In this document: positions 5,466 to 5,591 of the stretch, one piece after another | How the letters are laid out: each line of letters begins with the position of its first letter | Numbering within the stretch: position 1 is the first letter of the stretch | Assembly: GCA_018067055.1 (NCBI GenBank) | Contig: JAGPVK010000210.1 | Coordinates: forward strand, 1-5,591 | Source of the DNA: Sphingomonadales bacterium | GTDB taxonomy: Bacteria > Pseudomonadota > Alphaproteobacteria > Sphingomonadales > Sphingomonadaceae | Direction: 5' to 3' | Length of the DNA stretch: 5,591 nt | The notes under the pieces: generated by a model | What the model saw: the letters and a program-made list of their open reading frames with translations, nothing else | Told to the model about the DNA's origin: nothing | Databases searched by the model: none | Program-made: the position numbers and the translations under genes

Positions 5466-5501
5466 GTCCGCAACAGATTTCTTGATCAATCTGTTGCGGA
5501 C
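5466..5501. repeat. Perfect 14-bp inverted repeat
   Basis: GTCCGCAACAGATT (5466-5479) and AATCTGTTGCGGAC (5488-5501) are exact reverse complements around an eight-base centre, TCTTGATC. The repeat lies between the end of the partial gene at 5540 and the DUF6065-like gene. It could stabilise or end the upstream minus-strand transcript, but no T-run follows in either direction. An operator or a repeat element remains possible. Confidence 0.7.
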
Positions 5502-5539
5502 TGGATCGCGTCGGTCGCGGGGAATATATTGCCCGGACC

Positions 5540-5591
5540 CTAGTTGCCGGAGTGCACGTCACCGGTCACGGTATCGACGAAAATATAGGGT
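5540..5591 (-). CDS. C-terminal end of an unidentified protein (partial)
   Basis: Read on the minus strand from the window edge, one frame gives PYIFVDTVTGDVHSGN followed by a TAG stop at 5540-5542. The composition is protein-like, and the frame is supported by a non-coding region with a strong inverted repeat just after the stop. Only 16 residues are visible, so I cannot name the protein. The other minus-strand frames are less convincing; one hits a TGA after ten codons. Confidence 0.5.
   Translation of the reverse strand, partial: PYIFVDTVTGDVHSGN

Noticed and set aside
4643..5485. A 280-codon open frame on the plus strand opposite the DUF6065-like gene
   Set aside because: It is rich in Arg, Gly and His with no family pattern, as expected of an antisense shadow in GC-rich DNA. 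The minus-strand protein shows recognisable conserved blocks.
5466..5501. Integron attC site
   Set aside because: The hairpin lacks proper RYYYAAC and GTTRRRY core boxes and the unpaired bulges of attC sites, and no integrase or cassette array is present.

Overview
The window looks like chromosomal DNA of an alphaproteobacterium, most likely a sphingomonad. The evidence is the moderately high G+C, intergenic palindromes of the CCTGAGCCTGTCGAA and CTCCCGC/GCGGGAG types that I remember from sphingomonad genomes, and a SoxR gene with a SoxR box but no soxS beside it. I found no tRNA, rRNA, CRISPR, integrase or transposase.

Layout. 1-166: gene-free end with a 60-base three-tier palindrome. 167-3474, all on the minus strand, in order of transcription: soxR (3474-3031), a YqcI/YcgG-family protein like the heme-dependent guanidine N-hydroxylase GntA (2859-2155), a DUF1989 protein of the carboxyguanidine deiminase/urea-carboxylase-associated family (2158-1541), and a YcaD-like MFS transporter (1405-167). 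3475-3808: a 334-base gene-free region with three strong palindromes (one hairpin plus an inverted REP-like pair) and a near-consensus SoxR box inside a promoter with a 19-base spacer. 3809-4587, plus strand: two VOC-fold proteins with overlapping stop and start. 4589-5368, minus strand: a conserved protein resembling DUF6065, starting with TTG and ending one base from the second VOC gene. 5369-5539: non-coding, with a perfect 14-bp inverted repeat. 5540-5591: the last 16 codons of another minus-strand gene.

Two functional units emerge. First, SoxR with its [2Fe-2S] cysteine cluster probably activates the VOC pair directly, as in bacteria where SoxR works without SoxS. Second, the GntA-like and DUF1989 genes share an ATGA stop/start, so they are probably translationally coupled, and the MFS gene follows on the same strand. 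One family has a member that N-hydroxylates a guanidino compound and the other has members that deiminate carboxyguanidine. The pair plus transporter is therefore a candidate small, uncharacterised route that makes or breaks down an N-hydroxyguanidino compound. The substrate is unknown, and the pathway is an inference from family membership and gene order.
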